From Narthecium ossifragum (taxonomy: Eukaryota > Streptophyta > Magnoliopsida > Dioscoreales > Nartheciaceae), in assembly GCA_963920575.1 (NCBI GenBank), contig OY986975.1:15841897-15905896 (forward strand): a stretch of DNA of 64,000 nucleotides. The letters are read 5' to 3'. The notes below the pieces were generated by a model that saw only the letters and a program-made list of their open reading frames with translations, did not search any database and was not told where the DNA came from. Positions 23,101-35,305 of this stretch are shown one piece after another; the stretch's first letter is position 1, and each line of letters starts with the position of its first letter. Position numbers and translations under genes: made by a program.

Positions 23101-24470
23101 GCTTATAAAGCCATTCAAAGCATTGTGCAAGTAAGGCTAGACAATACTTTGAGTCGTTCTTTCTGGGATTTGCACAGATATCCCCCAAAGAATTTACTAA
23201 CCATATATCCTAATTGACTGTTACCTTTTTAGCTTTAATATCTTGTTGATAGATCTGGATAATCCTGCCACCTACTCTTATCTAAATTCCCATAGTTTTA
23301 GGCTTCTCTAATCAGGGTCAATTTAGTCTGAACATCAAGGGAAATAACCAGAATGCGATTTGTCTCAAGAGTCAAAGGCCTATTCTTTTTCAACTCACTT
23401 GGCAAGAAAAGTGCCTTGCCCCAATGGCAACCCCCAAAGATCTCCTCTCTGAAATGAGCACTCACGTGATTCTCGATTCTGATCACGATATCTCTATTTG
23501 TGCATTTATTGGTTGATTTGGAGTTGTTTGTTGCATTTTTCCTAAATTTAAAAGTTGAATGGTATTTGGATATTCTAAGACTAACAACGATGTGACGAAC
23601 ATATTATGGTTAGCCTTCACTTTTTAAACAAGATTTGGATAATAGTGAGGGTGAAGTCTCATTACGTTAAATGCAAGGGTGTATTTACATGAATCATTTA
23701 TTTGGTAAAAGAGAACATGCATTATTTTTATTGCTTTGAGTTGTAATCTATGTACTTGTGTAGTTGTTTTCATTTCTAAAGACTTCATGAAACTTGATGG
23801 TGATGAGAGGCTGCAAATGGCTTGTATTATATGATATATGTTTGTCTTCCATTCTTCAATTTCTGATTCACAGAGTAATTATACTCGTTCTCTCAAATCT
23901 TCCAGTTGCTGAATCAGTAATAAAGGCATATCTCTCAAATTGAATCAGTAATGATGACATATCTTTCCTGTAGAGGGGTATACTTGAACCATAGTAAGTG
24001 GGTGTGATTATGTTCTGGTCCCATCCACCATGCTCTGAAGGCGGAAGAAATAAATGACAGCCTTTTGTTGGAACTACACTACAAGACTTATAAAATTTAT
24101 TCTTGCCATCAAGATTTTGTTTCTGGAATGATCAGAAATTCTTTCATCCTAAAAACCAATTTTAATAATGTGACTGCTGTAACTTAAACTCCTTTATCCA
24201 TACACAGATGCCTCTGATGCTAAAAGAATATGTGAATTCTGCGACGGATGCCATTCATGCAACTGCATACACTCGAGTGGTTTTATGTGGGAGGAGCAAC
24301 TGTGGAGCTTTTGATGATGGTCATACTTTCAGGTTCTGATTCACTTTTATCTTTTCTCTGGGCTTTTGAAATTGCTTCCATACATTCTGTCTTCTCCAGC
24401 GAATTTATTTAAGCCTGCAAAATCGAATATGGAGACAAGCATGTTGTATCCATGAGGATATACACTGAAC

Positions 24471-25542
24471 CAAGGATTGCCGTTCCTCTGGCACGCGCCG
24501 AGCCGGTCCCTGGCCGGCTCGGCACTTGCCACCGGCACGGTCCGGCACAGTCCGGCATGGACTTTTAGATGTTTGGCACACCATATTTATTGTTTGGCAT
24601 GGAGTTTTGACCAGATATATGATGTTCTACATTGATTTGGAGATCTTTTGAGATCTTTGAGCACTCAAAATGAGAAAGAATAGATCTTTTGGGATCTTAG
24701 CCTATATATAGGCTAAGGCTTAGCCTATATGTAGGCTAAAGCTGCTTAGCCACTAAGCAAAGCCTCCTTGCATGCGGCGGCCTCCCCTCCCTCCTCCTTG
24801 CATGCGGCGGCCTCCCCTCCCTCCCTCCTTCCTGCGTGCGGCGGCCTCCCCTCCCTCCTCTCTCCTCTCTCCTCTCTCCTCTCTCCTCTCTCCTTTCCTC
24901 TCCCCTCCCATCCTCTGATTCGGCCCCTCCCCTCCCCTCCTCCCCTCCTGTTGTGCATTGGATGCCTTGGATTCTGTCGCCGGCTCGACTATGACACACT
25001 ACGCAGAGTTAACAGGGTCCGGGGCAGCGCCCCGGCGGGGATCGATCTGGATTTGTTTTAGTGGATCCGGCCTATTTTGTCTTTAGACCCGACCCGGATT
25101 AGGTTATGTATTAAGGAGTATAAATACTCATGTAACCTAGGGTTAGGGTCAAGGATAAGACATTTTAGAGGAGGCTGTGAGATTGAGAGAGGTTTGTAAC
25201 CCCTGTTCTGCATAGTGAAGAAGACGATCTCTCTCCCCGTGGACGTAGGCATTCTTGCCGAACCACGTAAACCTCGTGTCTTATTTTTCTCTTTCTCCCG
25301 TTTACTGTGTGTGGGTTTGCCATCGCCGAGTTCTATATATTGCCAACACCTCCCCTGTTGCCGACCGGCACCAGCCATTTGCCGACCGGCAAACTGGTGT
25401 ATCGACCGGCACCGGCCAGTGCCGGTCGGCTCAAGGCCGAAACCTACTGAGTCAGAGTCGGTTCAAGATATCGAGCCGGTATCCTACCGGCTCGATATTT
25501 GCCGACCGGCACCGAGGTTACCGGTCGGCACGGCAATCCTTG
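24471..25542. mobile_element. hAT non-autonomous element in the last IPMS intron
   Basis: Ends are CAAGGATTGCCGT and its inverse ACGGCAATCCTTG, flanked by a perfect 8-bp duplication CACTGAAC (24463-24470 and 25543-25550), the hAT signature. Subterminal regions are dense in CCGGCAC and CCGACCGGCAC words on both sides. The core has three copies of a 29-33-bp unit (GCGGCGGCCTCCCCTCCC) at 24767-24860, a CTCTCTCC run and a solo LTR. Without the solo LTR it is about 670 bp. No transposase. Confidence 0.9.
24949..25348 (+). mobile_element. Solo LTR, 400 bp, nested in the hAT element
   Basis: Begins TGTTG and ends CAACA, with a 5-bp duplication CCTCC on both sides (24944-24948 and 25349-25353). It has a promoter-like TATAAATAC at about 25118 and a long pyrimidine-rich 3' part. 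The size suggests a Ty1/copia element. It formed by LTR-LTR recombination after insertion in the hAT copy. Confidence 0.85.
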
Positions 25543-26029
25543 CACTGAACAGCAGAAAAAGTAGATATATTGATAGGAACACTAATTACCCATATCCCAT
25601 TAGAGTCCGCCTTTTCAGTTTTGTGGTAAGCATGTAACATAGGGTTACATAAAGCTATGTTGTCTGCGGATTTTTTTCTCTACACTATCCAGTTGGGCTA
25701 TTCAAACATCAAACAAAATGTCAAACTTGCAAATGTGCCTACATATACTTATATTGCTTGGTCCACATGTTTTTTTATAATGAAGGATGCAGGATATCCA
25801 TATACTACAATCTAAGAAATCTTGTGAAATGGTTGGTATTGTGTCTTTTGATTGTCATTGAATCATGATTGGTATGTCAGTGACATCTGGCTCATGTTTT
25901 ATTGTCAGTGGCAATGGAGCTGGAAACGATGTTGTTATTGCTAGCGTTGAGGCTTACTTACATGCCCTAAACAGGATCTTGAGTTTTGTGTCTTCATGTG
26001 CAACCAAGACTTTAGCAAAAGCAGCATAA

Positions 26030-28828
26030 TTTCCTGTATTTGAAGGTGAAATTTTAAATTATGCTCTTTTATTTCCTAAATAATATTGCTTATGATAATG
26101 AAAGCAATAGTCTTTAATGTTCTTCAGTTACTTGAGCTTGATATGACTTATTCTACTGTATATGGCTGGCATTTATGCTTATCAGTAGTAGTTTAGGGTC
26201 TAAACTAAGAATAGGATCAAATATGCTACGGGAACATACATTGCCTCTATCATCTAATGAGTTTTGCAACTAAACGCAGGTCTGAGGCTGTGAAGCTGTG
26301 AGTACATCATTTCTCCATGCAGCTCTCATCTTAGAATCTCTTTAGTACCATCGGCATGCAAGTATTGTGTCTTGTTTAATTGTATGTTGCAATTGGATGC
26401 TATATATTCCTCTGATCATGCAATATTGTGGACCTTGTTGTATTGTCCTACATTTGTTAAAAAATGTTCAGAATGGTGTATTGGAACCGCCAACTTTGAT
26501 AAATACTGTTAAAACAAATGGAAAAGTCATGGTGAGTCTCATTGATCCCTTTCTCCTTGTTCTTTCGTGCCAAGCATTGGAACATGTGGCAAACGGCAAG
26601 TATTGTGCTGGCCCGAGATCGGCACAACACTTGTCGATACTCAGCACAGTTTTCGTGCCAGCAATACAAAGCTCTTGTTGGCCTTTGTAATTCCTTGTGC
26701 CTCTGTTCGTCAATAACTAAGCTTACATTGGAAACGCAGAATTGATTGGAATATGTTAATATGTTGCCACCTAATTTCTTTGGCAAAAGACCTTGTGCTT
26801 TTGATTGAAATTTTTAGTTGGAAAGGAGACCTTCCTGTTTCTCCAAATGATTTTGATCTGAATGGCCTAAGAGATCATGTTGCATTCTTTTCCTAATTCC
26901 TAGTTTGTAAGTAGACCCAAACACATGATAGAACCATCTAGGAGTCCACACGAAGTTTGTTGCACTAATTCCACTTGCATGTGGTGATTGATCATCGCTA
27001 TGCGATGTTTAGCAATATAACAAATGACACGATTTCTAATATAGGAAATGTTCATCTGGCATGATCACCTAGAGATGAAACAAAACAAGTTTGTAAAAAA
27101 GTACAGAGAAAAGAGCGGAATGGAAAGAAAAATATCTATTACCAAAGCAACCCATTATGTGCAGTGATTTTTCTCTGTAAAAGCTGCTTGCCCGCACTGT
27201 CCATGGTATGAATGGGAATGGCGAAACTCTGATAAGTAGCTGCTTCTTAGTGGACCATTAATTGGATCCAGCTACACCCGGGAACCTTTAATCCTACAAA
27301 ACACATTCTGAGACTCTTCTCAGAATAAACTGAGACCCATTTCCAAACATGTTTTACACCCTTAAATTCCATGCAAACATTTATATGACATCCATACTTG
27401 ATTTCAAATTGAATGATAGGGATATTGTTCTCTTTGACATAGCAACATTGAAGCAGGTGATTTTCTATTAGATATTACCTATTATTATTCTTAACTATCT
27501 GTGGAGGGAGAAAATTTGTCTGGACAAGAAACTCAATATGCAGGAAGAATAACTTAATGTTTGGGGCACATATTTATGATATCAATGGTCAAGGACCATA
27601 CAATAAGAACATATGTTTGGAGAGGGAGGGGGGAAGGGAGAGAGAAGATAAAAAATATCCATCGACCCATAGATGTATAGGTCAATTGTAGCTCAAACTC
27701 TTGGGTGTTGAAGAGAGAGAAGATAAAGCATGCTGCTTATCTCTTGGAGTTCCTACTTTTGAGCCCAAAGAGCATCATGATGGCTTCAAAATTTTTACTG
27801 CCAGATGAGAAATCCATGAGCTGGATTTGGACCAAAATGCAGTCCATTAACTAATAATTAAGCTAATAGGGCTTGAATTGAGTTCCACAGCTAGTTGAGG
27901 AAGGTAATATTTTAGATTGTGCCTTAAAATGATTGAACTATCTTTATGTTATCATTTGGGGTAATGAATGCAATGCCATAACTTTGGCGAATGCTAAATT
28001 TGGGGTAATGAATGCAATGCCATAACCAGAGATCTGAAGACTCAATTTCTCTTGTTGATAACATTGTCATTGATGCACATGGTCCCATGCTCACTAGAAT
28101 TCTAATATATCCTGTACCTTTACATGCGCTGAGATCAACAGAAAGACAGATAAGTCTAGTTGTCAAGAATTATTGTTGGTCTTGATAGAGGAACCTATGG
28201 TAAAATACTGGATCATAAGAATGAATAGCTGGAATGTTGACACAAGCTACATGAAAGAAATGTAATGTCCTTTCTGCATAGACTTGCCACCATTGAGAAA
28301 AGCTTGAGACTCTGGAGATGTGATAAAGCTATAAGAGCTTAAAAGTAAGTGATATGAAGAGATGGCTTGGACTTGTCTCAATCATTAGTCTGAAACTGGT
28401 AGCAACTCCTTAAGACCCAGAAAAAGCAGGGAGAATCTTAGTGGGATGGAATCTAGAAAGGGAAGAACGTTTTCCCTTGACAAATTCTAATAGACAGTAG
28501 ATACTGAAAGCACCAGGAGGAAATTCAGATGTGAACTACCATTGAACTGATTGCTGAGTTTTTGTTCAAATTGAATGTATCATACCTACCACTTAAATTT
28601 TATCACATAGTTTTCACCCAAGGTATATTTCAGCAATTTGATTTCTAAGTCTCAACTGTTACTAATTTGTCCTAGACTTCCTAATTGAATTGACTAAGTT
28701 AAAAAAACCGAGTCAGAATTACGTGTTGATGTTTTTCATTTTAGTTGTGTGGTTGTGTTTGGAGGAGAATGAGAACTATTTGCACACAAGCATATGGCAA
28801 TGAAAGACTTAATATCATCCTACCTATC
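26030..28828. other. Intergenic region between convergent IPMS and FT-like genes
   Basis: No coding exon recognised. Holds an imperfect inverted repeat around 26599-26636 (CAAGTATTGTGC against GCACAACACTTG) and a 27-bp direct repeat containing GGGGTAATGAATGCAATGCC at about 27956 and 28000. The 3' untranslated regions of both neighbours presumably fall here. Confidence 0.6.
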
Positions 28829-31800
28829 CTACCTTCTACCGCCACAACCATTCTCTCTCTGGCAGTTGAAGTATAGAGCAGCAACAGGTGGCCCGAGGTT
28901 ATATAGGGCTGCAAAGTCTCTAGTGTTGAAGTTTTGACGCCATCCGGGTGCATATACAGTTTGCTGAACCTCCTGGCGGAACAACACAAAAACAATACGA
29001 TGAATCCCGGCCAGTGGCCGTGGGCTCTCGTAGCAGACTATTTCGTTTCCTGAAAGATATGATTGCAAGTGTTAGTGTTTATAGTACTTATGTCCTTATT
29101 AGAATTCTTCAGAGAGTGCTACTCAAGATACCCATACATATATCTGTACATCTCGGTGGCCTTTGCTATTGCATGTATCCATTCTGATGAATGGAAGCAG
29201 TAGCTGCCAAACAAAGTCAATGTTCATTACCACAGTTAAAAAGCAGAAGAGACCTTAGGGCATCTTTCGGGTATATGGTTCGAGTTAGAGAGTTACACTC
29301 TGGGTAGCATATCAAATAATCAAAACACACCTGCTGGGAAATAGAGGGGAGAATAGATCTATCCTGCACATATTAAAACATAAAACATACACTTCTGCCT
29401 ATACTGTCTGCAGAGGACTGCGAGATTACAAACTCTGAGCAACTCCAGTAACCTGGGTGCCTTCAACTTATCAAAAGTGTTTGGGTTAATTAGCATTTGC
29501 CTCACACACACAGATAAATCTAGTAACACTTCTTGATTACTTACAAACAAATCTCCCAACTGCACATATCTGCTCTTACCTTGTTCATAGCAAATACATC
29601 TCTACAAAATAGAGCCTAGAGAACCTGTGGTTATTGGTTCTAGCAACAATATCGATATGTGAAAGCCTCAAATTTGGTTGACTAATTAGCACAATCTGTC
29701 GTGCTATTGTGGTTCTTGATGGAACTCTATGCAAGGGTTATAACTAAGTATTGCTTAGTAACTCACAGTCTACAGAGTAGTTGACTTGTAGTATATTCAG
29801 CCTCTTAGATATTTGAGATGCATGCATTAGCATAACTGCACAAGTACATGTTTTATTGATTTCATACGACTCCTATTCTGCTAGAATAAGTTGTTCACAG
29901 TATGATACAAATCAGCAAACATCTGCATAGTCTTTCCTAATACAAGTACATGTTCTTCAATTTATTTGATTTCATATGACTCATATTCTGCTACAATAAG
30001 TTCACAGTATGATACAAATCAGCAAACATCTGCATAGTCTTTCCTAATACAAGTTAATATATACGTGTGTATCTAACCAAAAGCATTAGATTATAAACAT
30101 TTGAAGGATTAATGAACGTTTCCTAAGTTGTTATCTTAACAGAACTAAGCTATCTTAAAGTGGGCAGTTATTCTTAGAGTGCATTTTTCCTTTTTTGTTA
30201 ATTCTATATGCTACTTATTTACGACATCCATTGTATGCACTCCATTTTACAATGCCTTAAGCCTGAAACCAACACAAAAAAAAAAAAGAAACAAGAACTA
30301 ACAGGCCTATAGGCACAAAGAACGAGAAGAAAAAATATAGAACTAAATGTTATGTCACAAAAAATATTTCTGTAGCCACAAAACCTCACAGTAGGTACCA
30401 TAAGGTTAGGTGGCTATGAAATGTAAATTGCAGTTGTGTTGTGCGGTGAAAGAGTCTTAGCTAGGAATAGAGATGTGAGAAAGCATTGCACGGTCCAATG
30501 ATTGAAGAAAGGTAATTCTAACCAAGTCTAAATTGTAAACTTTGGTGCTGAGAATGCTTTCACCTCTTCTCTTGAAGGCAGATTGCACTTGAATCTCTTA
30601 GAGGTCTCAGATTAAGGTTCATTTGACAAACCTGTCAACTTACCATCCTGCTTTAGTATCAACAAAAGTTCATGTGCCAAGCCTGCTGACAGCCGGCAAT
30701 AGCTGGTTGACACAACTATACTTGCTGAATTGCATGCTAGGTTCTGTCAGTTAGGGGATGGATCTACGTGCTTAATTAGTAGTTGTGATATATGCTATTT
30801 GGATCATACGCATTTCACGAGATAACATCAAGATCGCATACATTCACTTGATTTTCCCTTTTTCCCCCTTTTTTTTGGTTTTTTCCCTGTTGTGGGCCCA
30901 CACAAAATACTGCATCTGTCAAGCTTTGGACATACATCACTACTGCAAGGGAACAGCCATCTATTTAAGGAGTTGGTTGATTCTCAGCTGAGGCCTGCCA
31001 TGCTGGCTGATGTGGTTCAAGTGGGGCCCACACAAATAATCAGTCAGGTACGTCTCGAGGGAGCACTGTTGGGCAGAAACACCCGTCCAACTGCTGCTTC
31101 TTCGGCGCACCTGCATCAAAAAATATGTGGGATCATGCATTAGAGGTGGGGCCATACCCCCTCTCTTTAGCACGTGCATTGCGCATGCTTCAATAAGTTT
31201 ATTTAAATCTCCTCCCCCTTTTTAGATCAAAATTTCATTTGCTCATTGCTCTAGACAGATGAGATGATAGGATGTGTCGTCCTTCTAGAAATATTTGCTG
31301 TTAGACATTACCTTTCATGAAATATATTTGCTCATGCCCATCCATGGTGACAGGGTTCTTCTCCTGTACAAAAGGAAGGTGCCCTTGGAAAATTTCTAGA
31401 AGGGAATTCCACCCTAGCATCTTTCTTATATTGAACATCATGCATATGACAAGCCAACTTAATTAGCTGCATACAACAACATTTGCTGCAGATAGAAAAT
31501 TCTGACAGGAAGTATGAAAATGAATTTTCTATTTACAGCAGATGTTGCTTGGTGTCACTGATCTGATTTTGTGTGCATGATGTCATGAGTTGTTAATCTG
31601 AATCGCATTATAACTTTGCATGTAGTGCCGGACAAAACAGAAGTGCAACAGATCCACATTGTAACAAGTAGAATATGTGAGGTGTTTCATGACATGATAT
31701 CATTGTGATGACTGTTTTGCAGATCCCTGTTGTCCCAAAATCAACTGTTATCATTAAGTTCTATTTTCTACTTATATCTACGGAAAAAGCTAGCTCCAGA

Positions 31801-34800
31801 TAGAAAAAAGAAAAAAGGTCTTCTGTGTATACGGTTCACTGTGCTTTTTAGTTGCTAATTTTAAAAATCAAGTATATTTTAGTTTTCGGAATTTTCTGAT
31901 ATACCTGTGTTCTTCTTTTGCCAAAACATAAGTTATTTGGTCTCGTAATTAATTAATTTTGTGGGTTAAAAGACGGCTATTCTTGGTCATTCTAGTAAAT
32001 GTTTCAGTATGTTGGTCAATATTGCAAACAAATAAAGTTCATGCTCTAGAACAGTTTTGATAACAAGCGTAGCAGCGTAAATCATATCAAGATCATTTGA
32101 TAAATCTTTTCGAATTGTTTATATATGTAGGGATCAAGACCTATACATCTGGAAGTTTTCACTGTCAAATAGCATTCTCTATGGAAGTTTGATAGCATCC
32201 TTATTATGATTGTGGTGCATGCAAAGTAATTCTTTGTGCTTTCTTATATTTATTTAGCTTGGTAATGTTGCAATGTAGCAGCAAAAGCAGGATGTGTCTA
32301 GCCTTATATGAGAAAGGACTGTAACAAAATCTATAAGGGGTTTGAAGTGTTGATTTCACCCACCATAACTTGCATCAGCTGATTCTGGAATGTCTGTCAC
32401 TAACCTGCAATCGATAAGAATGTTTATTAGACTACGTGCAGACATGCATGTCATATGCTAATAAACATGTGGATTGAAACAGAGTTTTGTACTTTGAAAT
32501 TAATAGGGGTGCACCTTTTTTTATTTATTAGTTAAGCCTTTTACTCTGGCTCAGGGGGCAAATGCCCTACATTTACAACAAATTTGGGGGCTCGGGGTTT
32601 AGAACCCAAGACCAACCCAGTACCACCATTAGTTACTACCACTTGAGTTTCTCAAGAACTGTAATAGGGGCACCTTCACTGTCAATGTCTGCATCATATG
32701 ATCACAGTACAGACTAAGAATTCAGAAAAGTAGAAAAGGACATCAATTGCTATTAGACAAGTTGGCCTAATCTAATATTTATGTTCTAATGGTCCGTGTT
32801 TTACGGAAGCAACTTTATGTCCTATTATGTCTGATGTTGTGTTTGTAGATTCCTTTCAGTCCAGAAGATTTGAGTGTATGTTGAAATCAGGTAGGTACGA
32901 AACAGTGCTTCATTGACAGTTCCCATGTGCCATACCTACATCTGTTTTTTTTTATTAGTTGAGCCTTTTACCCTGACTTAGGGGGCAAATATCGTACATT
33001 TCCAACAATATTTGCAGCTTGGGGATTGGACACCGAGACGAACAGACCCATCACCAGCACCGGATAGTAATTAACCACTTGAGCTTTGAGCTGCTCAAGG
33101 GCTGTTGCCATCCCTAAACCGTTGGGCTTCCCCATATATATAAGCATTGGTGTCCAAAATAGATTCGCTCTAGTCAGCACAAACTGCTGATCAGTACATA
33201 TACTGCCTTTATCCATATACTTATGTTCCTCTTGTTTAGCTTCCATGGTGTCGGCATGGTGTCCTTGGCAAGTATCGGTACTGTCCATGTCGACAGAACT
33301 TAAAACATGGCGTCAAGGCTTATTATACGAGCAAGTGCATATGATGTCGAAATCATCACGTCTCTAAGAATTACTCGTCAAAACTATGTACAGCAGACAC
33401 TCCTCTACTGGGGATTAGCAAAATCATCTTCTTAGGGTGTGTTTGGCTTGGATACTGTGCGGTACCCGTGGGATAGTACCCGCGGGTATCCGCTCGGAAT
33501 GGCGTCCGCTCGGAGGCCATTCACGGAATCCGCCAGTGGGCGGGAGCGAATCCGCTCATTCTCAGATTCGCCGGGATACAGCGGATTCGCTCGGATACTG
33601 CGTCACCAAACAGGCCCTTAATCTAATTTCTTCCATCTGGAATCTTCTTTGGTCTGACTCTGTATTTATTGCTTTGAACACCAGTATTTCTAGAATGAGA
33701 CAAGTATCTTTATTTCTTCGCTGCCTTTTTGTAACCTTTATGTTTGCTTTAAGAATTATAGTTTGGATGAGACTCTCAAGTCCTTGTAAATAAGCTTTTC
33801 CTACAAAGGAATCTAAAACAAGTGCAGTTTGTTCGTGTATGATTATTACTTTCCCCATCACTCTATGTATGTTTACACTGCTTTCCTATCTGCTGGTGTT
33901 CTCGTCGGATGAGTCTTTTCCCATCTATTTAGCACAAACTGCTTTATAAAGTACACAATATGCTCCTTTGCATGGGCCTCTAGATGTATAAATATCAGTT
34001 TAAAGAAATATCATTTTTTTGTCATCATAAAAGTGACTTGTCTGCGCAAGGATTGGGGTGGTAGGCATTACAGTATGTATTTAGATCCTCATAATTTAGT
34101 GCCATAGCTCTTGTAAAGAGAATCTAAATGTTTTAAATTAATGACCTTATTTAAGGAACATGATGAATTTCGTTAAAGTAATAGTTCTCAGTGTTGTAAG
34201 TAAGCCTCTAGCTTTAATGTTCATCTTGCTTTCTCGATCATGTAAGAACTGCATTCATGTTATTCCTAGGAATGAAATTTTTTTTATGGAACAGATTGAA
34301 TTTAAAATCTAACCAAGTTTCTTTCTTTACATGCATGCAGGCTGTTTTATATCAAGGAGAAGCAATTAACACAACATGGAATCATTGTCTATAAAGATTA
34401 TAAGGATTCGAACTCACCAATGCAGATACTCTTGCTCCGTTGGATTATTTGGACTTGGTGCATCAGGATCCACCATTACCTTTAAACGCAAACCAGTACT
34501 TTTTGTCAATAGTTTTCTTCTGGAAGAATACTTAAAGCTGAACTTTACACTCTATTGCGCACATAACATGTACAATTCCCAACATTTCTTAGCAAAATTC
34601 TCGAGATGGTGTCTGTAAATTTGTGAAATGTGTGCTGAAAAACCTCTCTTTCCAACAATCAAGGATGAAGGCGAACTTTCCAGTTTAGCAATTATTATAC
34701 AACCAGAATTTATTTTGAATGCACAGGAATTATTTTCTGATTTTATCATGTTACCGGTCAACCCAAAAGCTTAAGCTGATGGAAGAGAGCGAGTTAAGGT

Positions 34801-35202
34801 ATTTATAGTCTTATAGTGAGTTGGTTCATATTTAACCATGCAAGCTGCACTTGTTTTTAGTGCATATTTACTCCTAGCTCAAGTAAGCAAGAGACTTCTA
34901 TGTTTTCATCCTCTAAGCATTAGTTCTTGTGATCATTGGCAGGAGTTAGTAGCCATGCATGCAGTGTGCAACCTAGTCAGAGCAGGACTTACGAGCGTGT
35001 AGAGAGCGCCACGGCTACGCCCGGCTACCGCGACGAGCGGCTGACTCGCCACCATCGACGGCCTCAGTCCAGTCCCATTGCTCACCTCCTTACTGCTGTA
35101 AGTTACTCTCATGCATGCTGTTTTAGTGAAGGGGTCGAGAACGTCGCCGATGACTTCCCCCAGCACCAGCGGATCCCTCTCTCTCTCCCTCGTCGCCGAC
35201 AT
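28829..35202 (-). CDS. FT: FLOWERING LOCUS T-like PEBP protein, four exons
   Basis: FT proteins are small mobile PEBP-fold signals that move from leaf to apex and act with 14-3-3 and FD bZIP proteins to trigger flowering. Exons: 35202-34993 (210 nt), 34479-34418 (62), 32404-32364 (41), 29049-28829 (221), stop TAG; 177 aa. The 62- and 41-nt middle exons are canonical for the family and all introns are GT-AG. Ligand-pocket motifs DPDAP (74-78), H90 and GIHR (119-122) are kept. FT-type rather than TFL1-type residues are present: Y88, YAPGWRQN (137-144) with Q143, and LYN (153-155). Divergent sites: the block before YTL reads GRSRGA; Y104 replaces the usual Phe; EVQ (131-133) replaces LGR. Met35202 is chosen because it precedes the conserved RDPL; the frame stays open upstream. 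Introns 2 and 3 (2.0 and 3.3 kb) are long, and intron 2 holds SINEs and a MITE. Intact and probably functional; its direction of effect on flowering is unknown. Confidence 0.93.
29845..30055. repeat. Tandem duplication in FT-like intron 3
   Basis: A segment of roughly 110 bp with TTGATTTCATACGACTC and CAGTATGATACAAATCAGC occurs twice in direct order, differing by a few bases and short indels. Intronic, no coding effect. Confidence 0.8.
32518..32661 (-). mobile_element. tRNA-derived SINE, copy A, in FT-like intron 2
   Basis: Minus orientation. Near its 5' end is a box-A-like AACTCAAGTGG, then a box-B-like GGTTCTAAACC about 30 bp later, and an A-rich 3' tail (T-run at 32517-32528 on plus). It is flanked by near-identical 15-17-bp duplications (TAATAGGGGTGCACCTT at 32501; TAATAGGGGCACCTT at 32662). 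It shares sequence with copy B (32944-33105). Confidence 0.8.
32944..33105 (-). mobile_element. tRNA-derived SINE, copy B, in FT-like intron 2
   Basis: Same family and orientation as copy A: GCTCAAGTGG box-A-like, a more decayed box B (GGTGTCCAATCC), the shared GCCCCCTAAGTCAGGGTAAA 3' part and an A tail. Flanking 15-bp repeats TGCCATACCTACATC and TGCCATCCCTAAACC match at 12 of 15 positions, so it looks older. A 107-codon open frame crossing it (33288-32968) is not a gene. Confidence 0.75.
33435..33617. mobile_element. Tourist-like MITE (183 bp) in FT-like intron 2
   Basis: Ends GGGTGTGTTTGG and, inverted, GGGCCTGTTTGG, with TTA on both sides (33432-33434 and 33618-33620). It is GC-rich inside, with several GCGGAT/ATCCGC words that can fold on themselves. 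Size and target fit PIF/Harbinger-derived Tourist MITEs. Confidence 0.9.
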
Positions 35203-35296
35203 GAGCACGGTAAGTGACACTATAGTTTAAGTTATAAGGTAGAGGAAAGAAGATGGTCTTGGTCTTGTGGGTATGGAGAAGGAAGGGGAATGTGTG

Positions 35297-35305
35297 TATA
35301 TATAG
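35297..35305 (-). promoter_or_regulatory. TATA box of the FT-like gene
   Basis: CTATATATA on the minus strand lies about 95 bp upstream of the chosen ATG, leaving room for a short 5' leader. It is the only good TATA word close to exon 1. Distal FT control elements could not be identified by eye. Confidence 0.5.

Larger units (their letters stand above)
20421..26029 (+). pseudogene. IPMS: 2-isopropylmalate synthase homologue, truncated and frameshifted
   Basis: Isopropylmalate synthase joins acetyl-CoA to 2-oxoisovalerate in plastid leucine synthesis. Exons with GT-AG borders: 20421-20504 ([17 protein letters not shown], metal-site block), 20597-20677 ([19 protein letters not shown]), 20767-20949 ([29 protein letters not shown]), 21112-21209, 22065-22098, 22194-22267, 22820-22903, 22996-23130 (DGEERVASSIGEGPVDAAYK), 24208-24332 and 25909-26029 (GNGAGNDVVIASVEAYLHAL, stop TAA). 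The last four form the leucine-sensing region. Introns are retained, so this is not a processed copy. Lesions: the N-terminal catalytic half is missing; exon 3 has a frame change and TAG near 20868; the 22194 exon lacks one base after GATGG. A methylthioalkylmalate-synthase-type paralogue is the alternative identity. The last intron carries a hAT element. Family is certain; loss of function very likely. Confidence 0.9.

Noticed and set aside
28829..29068. Single-exon reading of the FT-like gene
   Set aside because: The open frame runs past the CTTTCAG acceptor; exons 2 and 3 of exact family length upstream show the true spliced structure.
32968..33288. 107-codon minus frame within FT-like intron 2
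   Set aside because: Most of it is the SINE copy B; no protein family resemblance.
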